DNA from: Chamaelirium japonicum
Taxonomy: Eukaryota > Streptophyta > Magnoliopsida > Liliales > Melanthiaceae
Reading direction: 5' to 3'
Assembly: GCA_947650365.1 (NCBI GenBank)
Contig: OX393550.1
Span: forward strand, 54,324,879 to 54,388,878
DNA length: 64,000 nucleotides
A model generated the notes under the pieces. It had not been told where the DNA came from. It saw nothing but the letters and a program-made list of their open reading frames with translations, and made no database searches. A program made the position numbers and the translations under genes. Within the stretch, counting starts at the first letter, position 1. Every line of letters starts with the position of its first letter. Of the stretch, positions 47,471 through 59,330 are shown in pieces.

Positions 47471-49939
47471 ATGGCGAGGACTAAACATCAAGGTCAACCA
47501 GAAGGAAGTAACACTCAACAACAACCTCGTCCTGAGACTCGTTCAATGATTCAAAGGCTCAACTTCGGACAGCCCCTTGCTGTCCCCAAGATGGGGGTTC
47601 GTTCAGGGAGTGGCAGATCTGTCGATCGACCTATCGCCCACCCCGCGCGACAGTCAATTGGGCAAACAACACCAGCTCCTACTGAAGACCCTCCATCAAC
47701 CTACCAAATCTCTACGATCGACTTCCAGCTGCTCCAATTGGCGAAGCAGAACGCCACCCTCACTGCTGAGAGGGATGCTCTGAAGAAAGCAGCTTCCGAG
47801 GCTGGGATTGCTCTACCTATTCCCTCTACGAATGAGAGGGTCGATCTTCCTCGACATTCAATTCACTCCGAGCAACGGAGGTCAATGGGCACTGCTGCCC
47901 TCGAGAGGATCCGACGTGACCCAACTCCCTCTGCTGCCCCCTGGAAGCAGAGTGTTTGGGATCGCCTTGACGACGAATCTTCCCAATCGTCTTCTGGCCG
48001 CAACTGCGACAAGAGGACACCTTCGAAGCTCAACATACCAAGGAAGCACCAAATGAAAGGCGCTCCTTCAAAGAGCCGACTTTCCCCATCCATTCCATTT
48101 CAACGTGGACTTGGACCGGACCTTCGACACCGACTTCAACTGACAAATACTTCAATACCTGAGCAAGACCTTGCGATCTTGCCTCTCGACCCACCTCTAG
48201 GTCGAGGACATGGTCGCAGGGATGGCTATTCTTCTGCCGGGCCTCTACATCGAAGTCTCTTTGAGACAACATTTCCAAGGGGATGGAGAACTCCAATCCT
48301 CCCCAAATTCAACTGCATCAGAGGAGATCCTACTCTCCACATCCTTGCCTTCAAGCAAGCCCTAACGCCGCACGAAGAAGAAAACAATGTGCTCTGCCGC
48401 ACCTTCGCAGGAAGTCTCGATGAACCGTCGCTCGACTGGTATCACAATCTCCGAGGTGGGTCCATCACCCAGTTCGATGTTTTGGCCAAACTCTTTGTGC
48501 AGCATTATCAGCTCAATCTGAAGCCCGAGAAGAAGCTAGACTCTCTCTATCGGCTAAGGATGGGTGCTGACGAGACTCTCCGAAGTTTCACTAGGAGGTT
48601 TCGCAACGAGCACACTGCACTCTCTGGAAGACATCTGGATGATGAAGCCATCATGTTAGCTTTCCAGAACGCTCTCCGATTCGATCTACACATTTACAAC
48701 GACTTCATCCGCAATCCCCCTCCTTCTCTGGGCGCAATGTTTGATCGAATCCAGAGGGAGATTGAGGTGGAAGACGATCAAGTCGCTCGGAAAGGGCGAG
48801 AAACTAAGAGAAGGCCTGCTGAAAGAGAAGCTCCTAAGTATGCTGCAAAGGCTCACAACGCTGAAGTAGCAGCCCCTCCGGCCAACAAAAGATCAAAGAA
48901 TGATGGGCGTCGATCTCCAACAAAGACCACTTTCACCGAGTGGAATATGCCGGTCGAACAAATACTCGACCGCATTCAACACGACGAGTATCTACGGAGG
49001 CCCAATCCTCTTCAGCCAAACTCCAAATTCACAGCAGACAAAACAGTCTACTGCGAATTCCATCGAAGTCACGGCCACTCCACCGACCGGTGCTATCAGT
49101 TGAAGTTCCATCTTGAAGACTTATTGCGAGAAGGCCACCTTCAAGAATTCATCAACAACGGGCACGATCAATATCGAACCTCTGCAAAGGGCAAAAAAGT
49201 GTGTTGGATACATCAAATCTCCTCTGACCGGCAACCTATCTCTGTGAACGCCAACGTCTTTGGTATTCATGGAACATTGCACAACCAAAGTCTGACCGGG
49301 AAAGAGGTGGATCGACAAGTTCGACGCATCTTCCACGTTCGTTCTACTGCGAGCAAAGAAGATACCTGGATCGAGAAACCCATCGAAGGTCTTGCTTGGC
49401 CGTCCATAGTCTTCAACGACACTGATCTTCAAGGAGTCCATATTCCACATCGAGATCCCCTGGTTTTGAAACTCATCATCGACGGAAGCACCGTCAATCG
49501 GATCCTCATCGACACCGGGAGTTCTATCAACATTATGTTCTCAGACTGCTTCAAACGTCTGGGACATAAGTATCAAAGCCTCGACGTCGTCCCGACCGTG
49601 ATCACCGGCTTCAACGGCGAACAAAGCATCACGGTGGGTGAGTCGAGATTCACTCTCGACCTCAGCCGAGAGACTCGAATCTCGGTCAGGTTCGCAATTG
49701 TCGAAGGAGTATCCAGCTACAACGCCATCCTCGGGCGACCATTCCTCCACCAGATCAATGCCATCTCCTCTTCTTATCATCAACTACTCAAGTTTGCAAC
49801 TGGGGAAGGCATTGTCTGCATTCGAGGTGATCAGCAAGCTGGAAGGTCTTGTGAGGCTGCTGCGGCTAAGACAGATCGAAAGATCAACATTGCTCCTCCA
49901 AAGCGGCCACGAGATGAAGCTGGTCCCTCTTCCAAATAG
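47471..49939 (+). CDS. gag-pro: Element B gag-protease polyprotein
   Basis: The open frame has 822 codons with no break and starts MARTKHQG about 155 bp after the LTR. Residues about 85-110 look helical. The Gag domain spans about 276-433 (PKFNCIRGDP, DWYH, LNLKPEKKLDSLYRLRMG, RRFRNEH, QREIEVED). A Cys/His cluster (YCEFHRSHGHSTDRC) lies at about 526-540. The retropepsin has ILIDTGSS (catalytic Asp near 681) and ILGRPFLHQI near 757. The product would build the particle and cleave the polyprotein in the cytoplasm. The frame ends in UAG followed by CAAUUA, and pol continues in the same frame. The Gag of element A is nearly the same over its preserved parts. Confidence 0.9.
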   Translation: MARTKHQGQPEGSNTQQQPRPETRSMIQRLNFGQPLAVPKMGVRSGSGRSVDRPIAHPARQSIGQTTPAPTEDPPSTYQISTIDFQLLQLAKQNATLTAERDALKKAASEAGIALPIPSTNERVDLPRHSIHSEQRRSMGTAALERIRRDPTPSAAPWKQSVWDRLDDESSQSSSGRNCDKRTPSKLNIPRKHQMKGAPSKSRLSPSIPFQRGLGPDLRHRLQLTNTSIPEQDLAILPLDPPLGRGHGRRDGYSSAGPLHRSLFETTFPRGWRTPILPKFNCIRGDPTLHILAFKQALTPHEEENNVLCRTFAGSLDEPSLDWYHNLRGGSITQFDVLAKLFVQHYQLNLKPEKKLDSLYRLRMGADETLRSFTRRFRNEHTALSGRHLDDEAIMLAFQNALRFDLHIYNDFIRNPPPSLGAMFDRIQREIEVEDDQVARKGRETKRRPAEREAPKYAAKAHNAEVAAPPANKRSKNDGRRSPTKTTFTEWNMPVEQILDRIQHDEYLRRPNPLQPNSKFTADKTVYCEFHRSHGHSTDRCYQLKFHLEDLLREGHLQEFINNGHDQYRTSAKGKKVCWIHQISSDRQPISVNANVFGIHGTLHNQSLTGKEVDRQVRRIFHVRSTASKEDTWIEKPIEGLAWPSIVFNDTDLQGVHIPHRDPLVLKLIIDGSTVNRILIDTGSSINIMFSDCFKRLGHKYQSLDVVPTVITGFNGEQSITVGESRFTLDLSRETRISVRFAIVEGVSSYNAILGRPFLHQINAISSSYHQLLKFATGEGIVCIRGDQQAGRSCEAAAAKTDRKINIAPPKRPRDEAGPSSK

Positions 49940-49945
49940 CAATTA
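49937..49945 (+). promoter_or_regulatory. Gag-pol leaky stop context (UAG CAA UUA)
   Basis: TAG at 49937-49939 is followed by CAATTA (CARYYA). Downstream in the same frame lies pol-type sequence (SNIDVFAWCFEDMP). The nine bases are identical in element A (30017-30025). Read-through is an inference from this context. Confidence 0.6.
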
Positions 49946-52900
49946 AAGGAGATTCCGCTGACCGAACCCCCATCAATCGAATGGGAAGCATCACCTTCAA
50001 TTGAAGAAATCATCCCAATCAACATAGGCAGTGGAGATCTCCCTCGACAAACTTTCATTGGTACCAGTCTTAGCGACGCAGAAGCGCAAGACATGGTGTC
50101 CTTCCTCCAATCCAATATCGATGTCTTCGCTTGGTGTTTCGAAGACATGCCTAGTATCAATCCGGATGACGCTTGTCATCGACTTGCGATTAAAGGAGAG
50201 GTGAAGCCTGTCAAGCAAAAGCCACGTACCATCCGACCAGAGCTATAAGTTGCTGTTCAAGAAGAAATCACCAAGCTACTCGCAGCAGGCTTCATACGTG
50301 AAGTAGAGTATCCTACTTGGATCTCTAATATTGTTGCTGTTCCGAAGAAGAATGGGAAAGTCCGAGTCTGCATCGACTTCACCAACCTCAACAAGGCTTG
50401 CCCCAAAGACCCATTTCCCATGCCAAGGATCGATAGACTCGTCGATGCCACTGCTGGCCACGAGCTATTGTCTTTCATGGATGGGTATTCTGGATACAAT
50501 CAAATTCCACTTCATCCAGACGATCAAGAGAAGACTTGCTTCGTGACTAGCTGAGGTCTCTACTGCTACAATGTAATGCCGTTCGGCCTCAAAAATGCTG
50601 GTTCCACCTATCAAAGGTTAGTCACAAAAATGTTCGAAGATCAGATCGGTCACAACGTCGAAGTCTATGTCGATGATCTCCTCACCAAGAGCTCAGTACG
50701 AAGCAAGCATTTTTCCGATCTGGCAGAAACCTTTCAAGTTCTTCGAAAATATCGTATGAAGCTCAATCCAGCCAAGTGCGCTTTCGGAGTTCAATCTGGC
50801 AAATTCCTGGGTCATCTTGTGACCAGGAGGGGTATTGAAGCCAATCCCGATCAAATTCGAGCTATCCTCGACATGCCATCACCTACCAATCGAAAGGAGG
50901 TGCAGCGACTCACTGGAAGACTTGCTGCCCTCAATCGGTTCATCTCAAAGTCTTCTGACAAATGTAAACCTCTCTTCGACAAACTACGAAAGGCGGATAC
51001 TTCAGGGTGGAGTCCGGTTTGTGAAGAAGCATTTCAAAGCATCAAGAAATATCTGGTGCAAGCTCCTATCTTGACGGCTCCACTTCCAAAAGAAGACTTA
51101 TGGCTCTATCTCGCCGTAACTGATCAAGCAATCAGTGCAGTCTTAGTCAGTAGAAGAGAAGGCTTCGAGCATCCAGTCTATTATATCAGTCACACTCTTC
51201 TTCCGGCTGAAACTCGCTATTCAAAAACCGAGAAGGTCATCCTAGCCTTGCTCACTGCATCGCGTCGTCTCCAACCATACTTCGTCTCCCACCAGATCAC
51301 TGTCATTTCAGAACACTCACTCAAAGATATCATTGACAAAGCTGGTCGAGCTGGTCGAATGACCAAATGGGTGATCGAAATGAGCTCCCTGGGGATTCAG
51401 TTCGAATCTCGCACTTCTATCAAAGGTCAAGCTATTGCTGATTTTCTAGCTGATTTTCCAGTTGAAGACCCCATCATTTGGGAAGAAGATGTCGACATGC
51501 GCTTGGAAGATGAGGACAATATTCCGATCAACCTTGCAACAAAAATTGATCCAAATCTCAAAGCTACTGCTGCAACTCCTCCATGGAAGCTTTATACTGA
51601 TGGAGCTTCAAGTTCGATTGGTTCGGGAACTGGGATAGTATTAATATCCCCCGAACTTGATCATCTCCAGAAGGCCACTCTCCTTGGGTTCAATGCCACC
51701 AACAACGAAGCTGAATATGAAGCACTCATTTCAGGACTCGAAATGGCGGAATCTCTGGGGGTAGATCGAAACATCATCTACAGCGACTCCCAGTTAATCA
51801 TAAGGCAAATCAATGGAGAGTACACAGCTCGAGAAGAAAGAATGCAACTCTACTTGGCCTTAGTACGACGTCTTCAACAATGTTTTATTGTCGCTGAATT
51901 CATTCAAATCCCCAGAGCAGAGAACCGAGAAGCAGATGCCTTAGCCAATGCTGCCTCAGTTCTTGGAGACTCACTCGGAGGAAGGCAAATACAGATCGAT
52001 TATCAAGAAGTGCCCAAGACCACCCCCGATCAACAGATCCTTACTACTACAAAAGAATCTGGGGGTGGAGATCAGCTTGAAGACTGGAGACGATCAATTT
52101 TCGACTTCTTCAAGCATGGCAAAATGCCGAAAGATCCAAATCAAGCCCGAAGACTTCAAAGGAAGCTCCCCTGTTACACTATTCAAGGAGAAGATCTATA
52201 CTTCAAATCTCACAACGGGATGTTGCTCAAATGCTTTGGTCCCGAGCAAGCACAAGCAATCCTGATTGATATCCACTCTGGAGCTTGTGGAAATCATTCG
52301 GGAGGAAGATCTCTTGAAGCCAAGACGAAGCTACAAGGGTACTACTGGCCAACAATGGCAAGGGATGCTCAACAAGTTGTTCAAAGGTGCGAACCTTGCC
52401 AACGGCACGCTCGAGCTATCCATCTCCCTGCAGATGAACTTCATCAATTGTCAAGCCCCTGGCCTTTCCATCAATGGGGGTTAGATTTCCTGGGTCCTTT
52501 CCCTCCAACTCCGAGCAAGAAGAAGTATCTATTGCTGGCCACTGATTACTTCACCAAATGGGTTGAAGCTGTGCCTCTCTTTCGAGAGACTGACGACGAA
52601 GTGATCAAATTCATTCGACACAACATCTTCTCAAGGTTCGGTACACCTCAAGTTCTCGTTGCTGACAATGGAGCTCAATTTGACTCCGACAAATTCTGAA
52701 AGTTCTGTCTGAACAACGGTATCAAGCTATTCTATTCAACTCCAAGGTACCCTCAATGCAATGGCCAAGCAGAAGCCTCCAATAGAGCAATTCTTGGTAT
52801 ACTCAAGAAGAAACTCAACGACAAGAAAGGATTATGGGAACAGGTCCTACCTGAAGTTCTTTGGGGGTATCGCACAACTCCGAGAAGATCAACAGGGTTC

Positions 52901-53320
52901 TCACCCTTTCGTCTAACATATGGATCGGAAGCAGTACTCCCAACAGAAAACATATCAAGTACTCTGAAGACCAGAGCAGTTGAAGAAGGAATCAATGAAG
53001 AACTTCGGATCAATGATCTAGACTTCTCCGAAGAATTATGAGATCAAGCATCACTTCGTGTGGCCAAGTACCAACAGAAGATCAAAAGAGCCTACGACGA
53101 GAAAGTCTACAAGAGACAGTTCCCAGTGGGTAGTTTAGTTCTCAGAGCAGTTTTCTACAACACCAAAGAACACAGCAGTGGGAAGCTTGCTCCCAACTGG
53201 GAAGGTCCATACATCGTTGAATCAGTAGGAGGCAAAGGTTCTTACAGACTGATCTCACCAGAAGGAGATAGATTGCCACGAGCTTGGAATTCTAGACACC
53301 TCAAGTTGTTCTATTCATGA
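49940..53320 (+). pseudogene. Element B pol: RT, two RNase H domains, integrase
   Basis: Order: an RT N-terminal part, the RT core with VMPFGLKN and YVDDLL (about 50570-50690), RT-linked RNase H (about 51060-51330), and a second RNase H of the type gained by Tat elements (about 51580-51960; YTDGAS, NNEAEYEAL and YSDSQL carry the acidic residues). The integrase spans about 52260-52900 ([38 protein letters not shown]-like), and the C-terminus ends RAWNSRHLKLFYS. No chromodomain. About three or four breaks are present. Fossil, but the longest clean stretch is 707 codons. Confidence 0.88.
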
Positions 53321-53929
53321 TGTAAATTATGTGATGAATAAAGATCTCTTTCAAGTGCTCAAATGTGCAAGTGTTCAGCTTTTCAATTCAAGATTCTAAA
53401 GCAGTTTCAAATTTTCCACATTCAAGTTACCAAGTCTTTTAACAAGTTCGGGTGTTAGAGTTGCGACTCAACCCCTTACTGGCAAATGTTAAACTGACCT
53501 TCAAATTTCAATATTCAATTTCAATCAATTTCAATGTCATCTAACAGGTTTGGGTGCTTGAGTTGCGACTCAACCCCTCACATTCAAGTGTTACACGAAT
53601 TCAAGTTTTAATTTTTAAGTTGCAATAAGTTTGGGTGCTTGAGTTGCGACTCAACCCCTTACATACAAGTGTTGCATGGATTCAAATTCAAATTTCAAGT
53701 TACAACAAGTTTAGGTAATCGAGTTGCGACTCGATCCCTTACATTCAAAAGATTGTATCTATGCTAATGCTATCCAGAACATAAGAGTCAAAGGCATTCA
53801 ACTCAAGAGACATCAAATTTTCAAACACCAAAAAGATTTCTATTATTATCAAAATGTGCCAAGTACAGGAGCGAGCTACTACATATCAAGAGTTTACAAG
53901 CACAACAACGAGAAAGAAGATAGAAAAAC
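53321..53929. repeat. Convergent spacer with four GAGTTGCGACTC motifs
   Basis: The motif lies at 53458-53469, 53560-53571, 53641-53652 and 53721-53732, each followed by AACCCCT- or GATCCCT-type sequence. This is the counterpart of 26199-26473 in element A. It lies between the 3' ends of pol (plus) and the antisense gene (minus). No ORF of note. Confidence 0.8.
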
Positions 53930-56686
53930 TCAAGGCTTAGCCACACTCTGCGCACGCGACTTCTCCCCCTCAGATCCAGCACGAGCTTTGCTCGCCACTG
54001 ATGCCTTAGAGGATCGGACACTGGCAACATGGACCCTGAGTGCTTCTGCTGCCTTCTCAGCTGTTTCCCTGTAGCTCTTGCACTCACTCCGCATATGCTC
54101 CAGCTCCTTCTTATGAGTCTCTGTTGAAGCAGCAAGTTGAGCCTCCAGCTCCTTTATTCGAGCCACACGATCGAAGCCCAAGTTCTCGATCTTGAAGAAT
54201 CGATTCTTCAACTCTTCAAGCTCGTGACCCCGAGCTTCATAACCCTTTTTCCATCCTTGGCTCTCCAACTTTTCCTGGCGAAGGGCCTCAATCTTGGCCT
54301 TCAATGACTCCTTCTTGGAGGTTAGAATCTCCCTCAGCTTATCCCTCTCCTCGCTTACAGCCTCCAGTTCAGCAGTTTGGCGGGATACTTCAGCTGAAGC
54401 TTCTTTCGCTCCCGCCTTCATGGAGAGCTTGGTCGCGACATTCAAAACTGCTGAGTTCTGCAGAAAAACAAAAGAGTTAGAATTATTCTGAAGATGCAAC
54501 TCAGATGATCGGTCGAGCAGATGCACTTACCACCAGTTCAAGCCTGTCGAAAGCTTCATCCAGAGTGGCCCCTGGAAGATTGCAGAGTTTCCGGATCACA
54601 GCTGTGGGGTGGTTGATGTCAACATCACCCAAACTCTTCATCTTCGGGGTCGAGCCAACAGGCGCACCTGCAATCAACACGAGAGGTCAAAGTGTTAGAT
54701 TATTTCCAATCTTCAAAGGCAAGAAAATCAAAGCGAGTTAGTACAATTACCTGAGGCTTCAACCCTCGGCTCCTTACCCTTCCGGCGATCGGAACCACCC
54801 TGAGGGGTCGTTTTCCCCTGAATAGGAGCTGGCGCTGGCTGAGGTTGAGGAGCCCCATCCCCCACGCGACTTTCCCTCTCCAAATGAATAGGGGAGGGAG
54901 CATCCCGAGGAGGTGAGACTCTTTCTTCCTCTTGTGGCCCACCTGGCTGGATGAGTCCCGCCACCATGGCTGCCACCTCCTCAGCCAGAGACCGACAAGG
55001 GGGTGGGGGTTGCTCAACCTCCATACCCCCGCTCGTTGTCGCTCCTTCGAGACGGGGTACTTCAGGTGGAATTTGGTCGAGGGGCGTGGGGTTGCTTCCA
55101 ACCCCACCACTCCTCGACAATTTTATTTTGAAGCGCATCGGCTTCTTCAATTCATCGAACTTGTAGGTGGGAACCACCTTTTGGCCATCACCTTCTTTAT
55201 CAATGACTTCTTCCATTTGACGGGCTTTAGCCTCGTCAATAGGAATAGGAAGTGAATCTTCCCCTGCTGCACCACCAGTGGGGGTGGGAGCAATTTCTTC
55301 CTCACCACCCTCATTCTCACCATCTCCACCAGAGGGGGTGGAAGAAAGATCATTCTCACCGTCCCCATCCTCGTCTTCGTCATTACCACTGTTGTCGTGG
55401 CTGACATTCTCGGTCTCTTCGTCTTCCTCGTCGCTTCCCTTCTTTTCTTTTTCTTCTTCATCTTCTTTTTTCTTTCCATGATCTTCATCTTCCTTTTGCT
55501 TGATAAGGGTTTTTCTTTTCTTCTTCACTGGGCCTCTTTGGATGACCAGTTTCTCCTCCACAGTAGGCAATCGGCGCCTGGCAGTATAAATTTTCTTCTC
55601 GGCTCGAATCTTCCGGATGATCTTACCCGAATGAGGGTCCTCCTCATAGTCAGAGTATAGAACTTCATTATCCTCGTATCTGTCTTGTGATCGGTGGAGG
55701 AGATTGGCCTTGCCATATCTCACTGGGCAGTTGGAGACCTGCTTCCATGACCTGGTTCCGCAGGTCAACTCAAGAAATAAATTGTCGATAGCTCCAGCCC
55801 TCTCGGAGGTCCAGGCAAAGATGCCTCCCTCGCAGTACATCTTCACTGCATCGTGCACGTCGCTGCGGGGGGTATCGGGCACTGAGATGGGTGTCCATGC
55901 ACCAGTAACAGAGATAGGCCAATCTGTGTATAATTTGTCCGAAGGGACTGTATCGGTAAGCGGGCGCAGCGGAGATACGCCGGTCAAGTTGTAGAACGGA
56001 CTGTCCCTCCTGTAGGCCCATCGATAGTGGAAGAAAAAATATCCAAGCTCGATCCGAGCAACTTCACCTTCTGGAATGCTGGAGTAGCATGCCTTCAAGT
56101 CCTCCTGGAAATCTGACTCTACGCGGCAGAAAGCGTAGATAATTCTCCAAGCATTCCCAGTGACCTGCCCCGGGCAAAGGCCAGAAGTGTTCAATAACCT
56201 TGCCGCAAAGGGTGGCAACGGGAGGCGCAGACCGCAGTTGAGTTGGCCGATGGTCACAATGGTTCCCATGACCTTTTCACTACTGGCAAAGCTGATGAAG
56301 ACGGTCTTCTTATCAATACCAAATGCAGTCTGGATACTGGGGAGCGAAGGCTGCACCTTTCCTTCGGTGAAATAAGAGAGAAGTGTTTGCCACTTCTTTC
56401 TCTTTGTATCTGTGAATTCACCACCTGTATTGTACACGTACTCTGTTTCCTCTGTCAGAGACGCGAGCGGACCCAGAACAAACTTTACTTTAGGGATATG
56501 CTCTGGCCTCGATGGCGCTGAAGCAAACCCAACCCCTTGGTGCCTTTTGCCCAGCTGTCCAAGTTCGGCAAGTGCGGCCTTGCCCTTGCCTCGACCCTTC
56601 AGAGGGGATGGAACCTCAATAATCTCCTTCCCTTTCCTCTTCGAAGGGACCCCGCCTGACTTCTTCGAACTTCCAGAAGACGCCAT
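53930..56686 (-). CDS. Element B antisense extra gene, three exons
   Basis: The gene runs against the element. I place the ATG at 56686 (MASSGSSKKS), because the TATA box (56781-56790) lies about 100 bp upstream; the open frame extends further 5' to 57004, but that part precedes the promoter. Two GT-AG introns (54668-54750 and 54458-54530) keep the frame, giving about 866 residues. Visible parts are a basic N-terminus with KRKGKE, a conserved block (GQLNCGLRLPLPPFAARLLN, SGLCPGQ, CRVESDFQ), RTGSW-like and NLLHRS segments, a long acidic tract near the middle, a Pro-rich tract, and a C-terminal coiled coil ending in ALRVHVASVRSSK. It resembles the putative gypsy-type transposon family (PF04195, by memory). 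Function unknown; the basic and acidic tracts suggest a nuclear role, which is speculative. Confidence 0.8.
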
Positions 56687-56774
56687 CTGATCGATCGAGC
56701 AAAAGCAGAAATCGGGAGCAAAAAAGTCTGGACTTCGAAAAATTTTGGAAGCGTGAGGCAAAAATGACAGCCAG

Positions 56775-56870
56775 TGAAACTTATATACCCAGGGTAAAAC
56801 AGGTACGCAAATCGAGAAGACACGTGTCTTCACCATATCAAATCGTGTGTTTTTGTAGGAACACGTGGCA
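56775..56870 (-). promoter_or_regulatory. Promoter of element B antisense gene
   Basis: On the minus strand, CACGTG cores at 56862-56867 and 56821-56826 (41 bp apart) precede GGGTATATAA at 56781-56790. The ATG is at 56686. The arrangement matches element A (22984-23070) base for base over most of its length. Confidence 0.75.
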
Positions 56871-57169
56871 TCCATCCGTAGCAAGCGCAAAATCAGGCGA
56901 ACCGTCGGACCAGACGAAACGTCGGACCTACCGGTCCACATGAACCAAACGGTCCAAGTGAGCCACCGGTCTGAGTAAACCGGACCGCCGAGTCGAAACC
57001 ACATTCAAGCCAACCAAAGATTCAAAACAGGAAGGATCAAGCTCCATCGATGTTCAAAACTCTGTCAGAAGATCAGAACAGAACAGCTGTAAAAACCCTC
57101 TCTGAGGGCAGGTTCAAAACTTTCAACTAATCTGTCAAATTTCTACTAGATCTGGCAAAAAACTAAGGT

Positions 57170-58500
57170 TTTTTGCCGATCACTCGAACCTTGACCGGAT
57201 AATTTTTTACCGATCGGTCAAACTTGACCGATCGGCAAAAATCATTCGATCGGTCAAATTTCTATTAGATCTGGCAAAAAACCAAGGTTTTTTGCCGATC
57301 ACTCGAACCTTGACCGGATAATTTTTTACCGATCGGTCAAACTTGACCGATCGGCAAAAATCATTCGATCGGTTAAATTTCTACTGGATCTGGCAAAAAA
57401 CCAAGGGTTTTTGCCGATCACTCGAACCTTGACCGGATAATTTTTTACCGATCGGTCAAACTTGACCGATCGGCAAAAATCATTCGATCGGTCAAATTTC
57501 TACTGGATCCGACAAAAAACCAAGGTTTTTTGCCGATCACTCGAACCTTGACCGGATAATTTTTTACCGATCGGTCAAACTTGACCGATCGGCAAAAATC
57601 ATTCGATCGGTCAAATTTCTACTGGATCTGGCAAAAAACCAAGGGTTTTTGTCGATCACTCGAACCTTGACCGGATAATTTTTTACCGATCGGTCAAACT
57701 TGACCGATCGGCAAAAATCATTCGATCGGTCAAATTTCTACTGGATCTGACAAAAAACCAAGGTTTTTGCCGATCACTCGAACCTTGACCGGATAATTTT
57801 TTACCGATCGGTCAAACTTGACCGATCGGCAAAAATCATTCGATCGATCAAATTTCTACTGGATCTGGCAAAAAACCAAGGGTTTTTGCCGATCACTCGA
57901 ACCTTGATCGGATAATTTTTTACCGATCGGCAAAAATCATTCGATCGGTCAAATTTCTACTGGATCTGGCAAAAAACCAAGGTTTTTTGCCGATCACTCG
58001 AACTTTGACCGGATAATTTTTACCGATCGGTCAAACTTGACCGATCGGCAAAAATCATTCGATCGGTCAAATTTCTACTGGATCTGGCAAAAAACCAAGG
58101 CTTTTTGCCGATCACTCGAACCTTGACCGGATATTTTTTACCGATCGGTCAAACTTGACCGATCGGCAAAAATCAAACGATCGGTTAAATTTCCTACTGG
58201 ATCTGTCAAAAAACCATGTTTTTTGACCGATCACTCGATCCTTGACCGGTTGAATTTTAACCGATCGGTTAAAATTTGACCGATCGGTCAAATCTGACCG
58301 ATCGGTCAAAAATTAACCGATCAGTCAAAATTTAACCGATCGGTCAAAATTCCTACTGGATCGGTCAAAAAACATGGGTTTTTGACCGATCACCTGATTC
58401 TTGACCGGTTGAATTTTGACCGATCGGTCAAAATTTGACCGATCAGTCAAATTTGACCGATCGGTCAAAATTGACCGTTCAAACAAAATTGACCAGTCAG
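57170..58500. repeat. Element B 119-bp tandem array
   Basis: The landmark CACTCGAAC recurs at about 57181, 57300, 57419, 57538, 57657, 57775, 57894, 57995 and 58113, so the period is 119 bp with one short unit of 101. Units contain ACCGATCGGTCAAACTTGACCGATCGG. The right-hand 58190-58500 stretch is an older, less regular form. It occupies the same site as the element A array, but the repeated unit has been amplified separately. Confidence 0.92.
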
Positions 58501-58602
58501 TCCTTTTTTGTGCTAACACTCGACAAGCTTCTTCGTACCTTTTGCGACAGGGGGTTGCTATTTTTTGCACCAAATCCAAGCCAGCCAGAACGAACTCTAG
58601 CT

Positions 58603-58619
58603 AACTTGGAGGGGGTAAC
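58603..58619 (+). promoter_or_regulatory. Element B polypurine tract
   Basis: CTTGGAGGGGGTAACT abuts the 3' LTR. It is identical in element A. Confidence 0.85.
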
Positions 58620-59330
58620 TGTGGGTGCAAATTTTGGCAGAAGTTTACCGACTACCACGGGACCCACCGGCCCTGCCTGGCCGGCCCACGAAGACTACCA
58701 TGGGACCCACCGGCCCTGCCTGGTGGGCCCACGAAGACTACCACGGGACCCACCAACCCTGCCGGGTGGGCCCACGAGGACCACCGCGGGACCCACCGGC
58801 CCTGCCCGGTAGGCCCACGAGCCTGTAGAATCCCCCAGAAGACGGTAGCGGGGCCCGCCAGCTTTACTTGGAGAATCCCCATATACGACAGCAGAAAACC
58901 GCCATTTGCCCCGGAATTCCTCCCCGGGAATCCTATAAATAGCAGAGCCTTCGAATGTAAATGGATCGAATTCTCAGTTCTAAAAACCAGAGCTTTGGGA
59001 TTTCCAACTTCCTATCTTCCACCTCTCTTTGATCTTCTTCTCTCTTTCAAAGAGATCAGAGTGTTTTCAGTGATACTCGGCCTGTCGAGATCACTTCAAC
59101 ATAAGTGTTAGTGAATTCGGGTTGCTCCCTATAGCACGGAGACATAGGCTTCGGCTGAACTCCGAGATCATATCTCGTGTTAACAATCTCTCTGATTGCA
59201 TTTCTCTGTTTACATATCAAAGGCTTCAACTACAATCAACAGATCGAACAGCGATCTTCGACGTCAACTTCAACTCCAATTGACTGGTGTTGCGAGAGTC
59301 TTCGGGTCGGCACGAAGATTTTCCCCCACA
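58620..59330 (+). mobile_element. Element B 3' LTR
   Basis: 711 bp, TGTGGGTGC to CCCCCACA, with four U3 units instead of five. The TATA motif lies at about 58933-58946. Confidence 0.93.

Larger units (their letters stand above)
46562..59330 (+). mobile_element. Element B: Tat-lineage Ty3/gypsy, near complete
   Basis: The element is 12,769 bp, with LTRs at 46562-47315 (754 bp) and 58620-59330 (711 bp). The 43-bp length difference equals one U3 repeat unit. Flanks are AATAC (46557-46561) and AATGC (59331-59335), a target-site duplication with one later change. It has the same family plan as element A in the opposite orientation. About 10 substitutions separate the LTRs (about 1.4%), roughly 0.5 million years at 1.3e-8 per site per year. 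Gag-protease and the antisense gene are uninterrupted; pol has about three or four breaks. Confidence 0.93.

Noticed and set aside
56687-57004. 5' extension of the element B antisense frame to an earlier ATG
   Set aside because: The extension lies upstream of and across the TATA box and G-boxes. The ATG at 56686 matches the start in element A.
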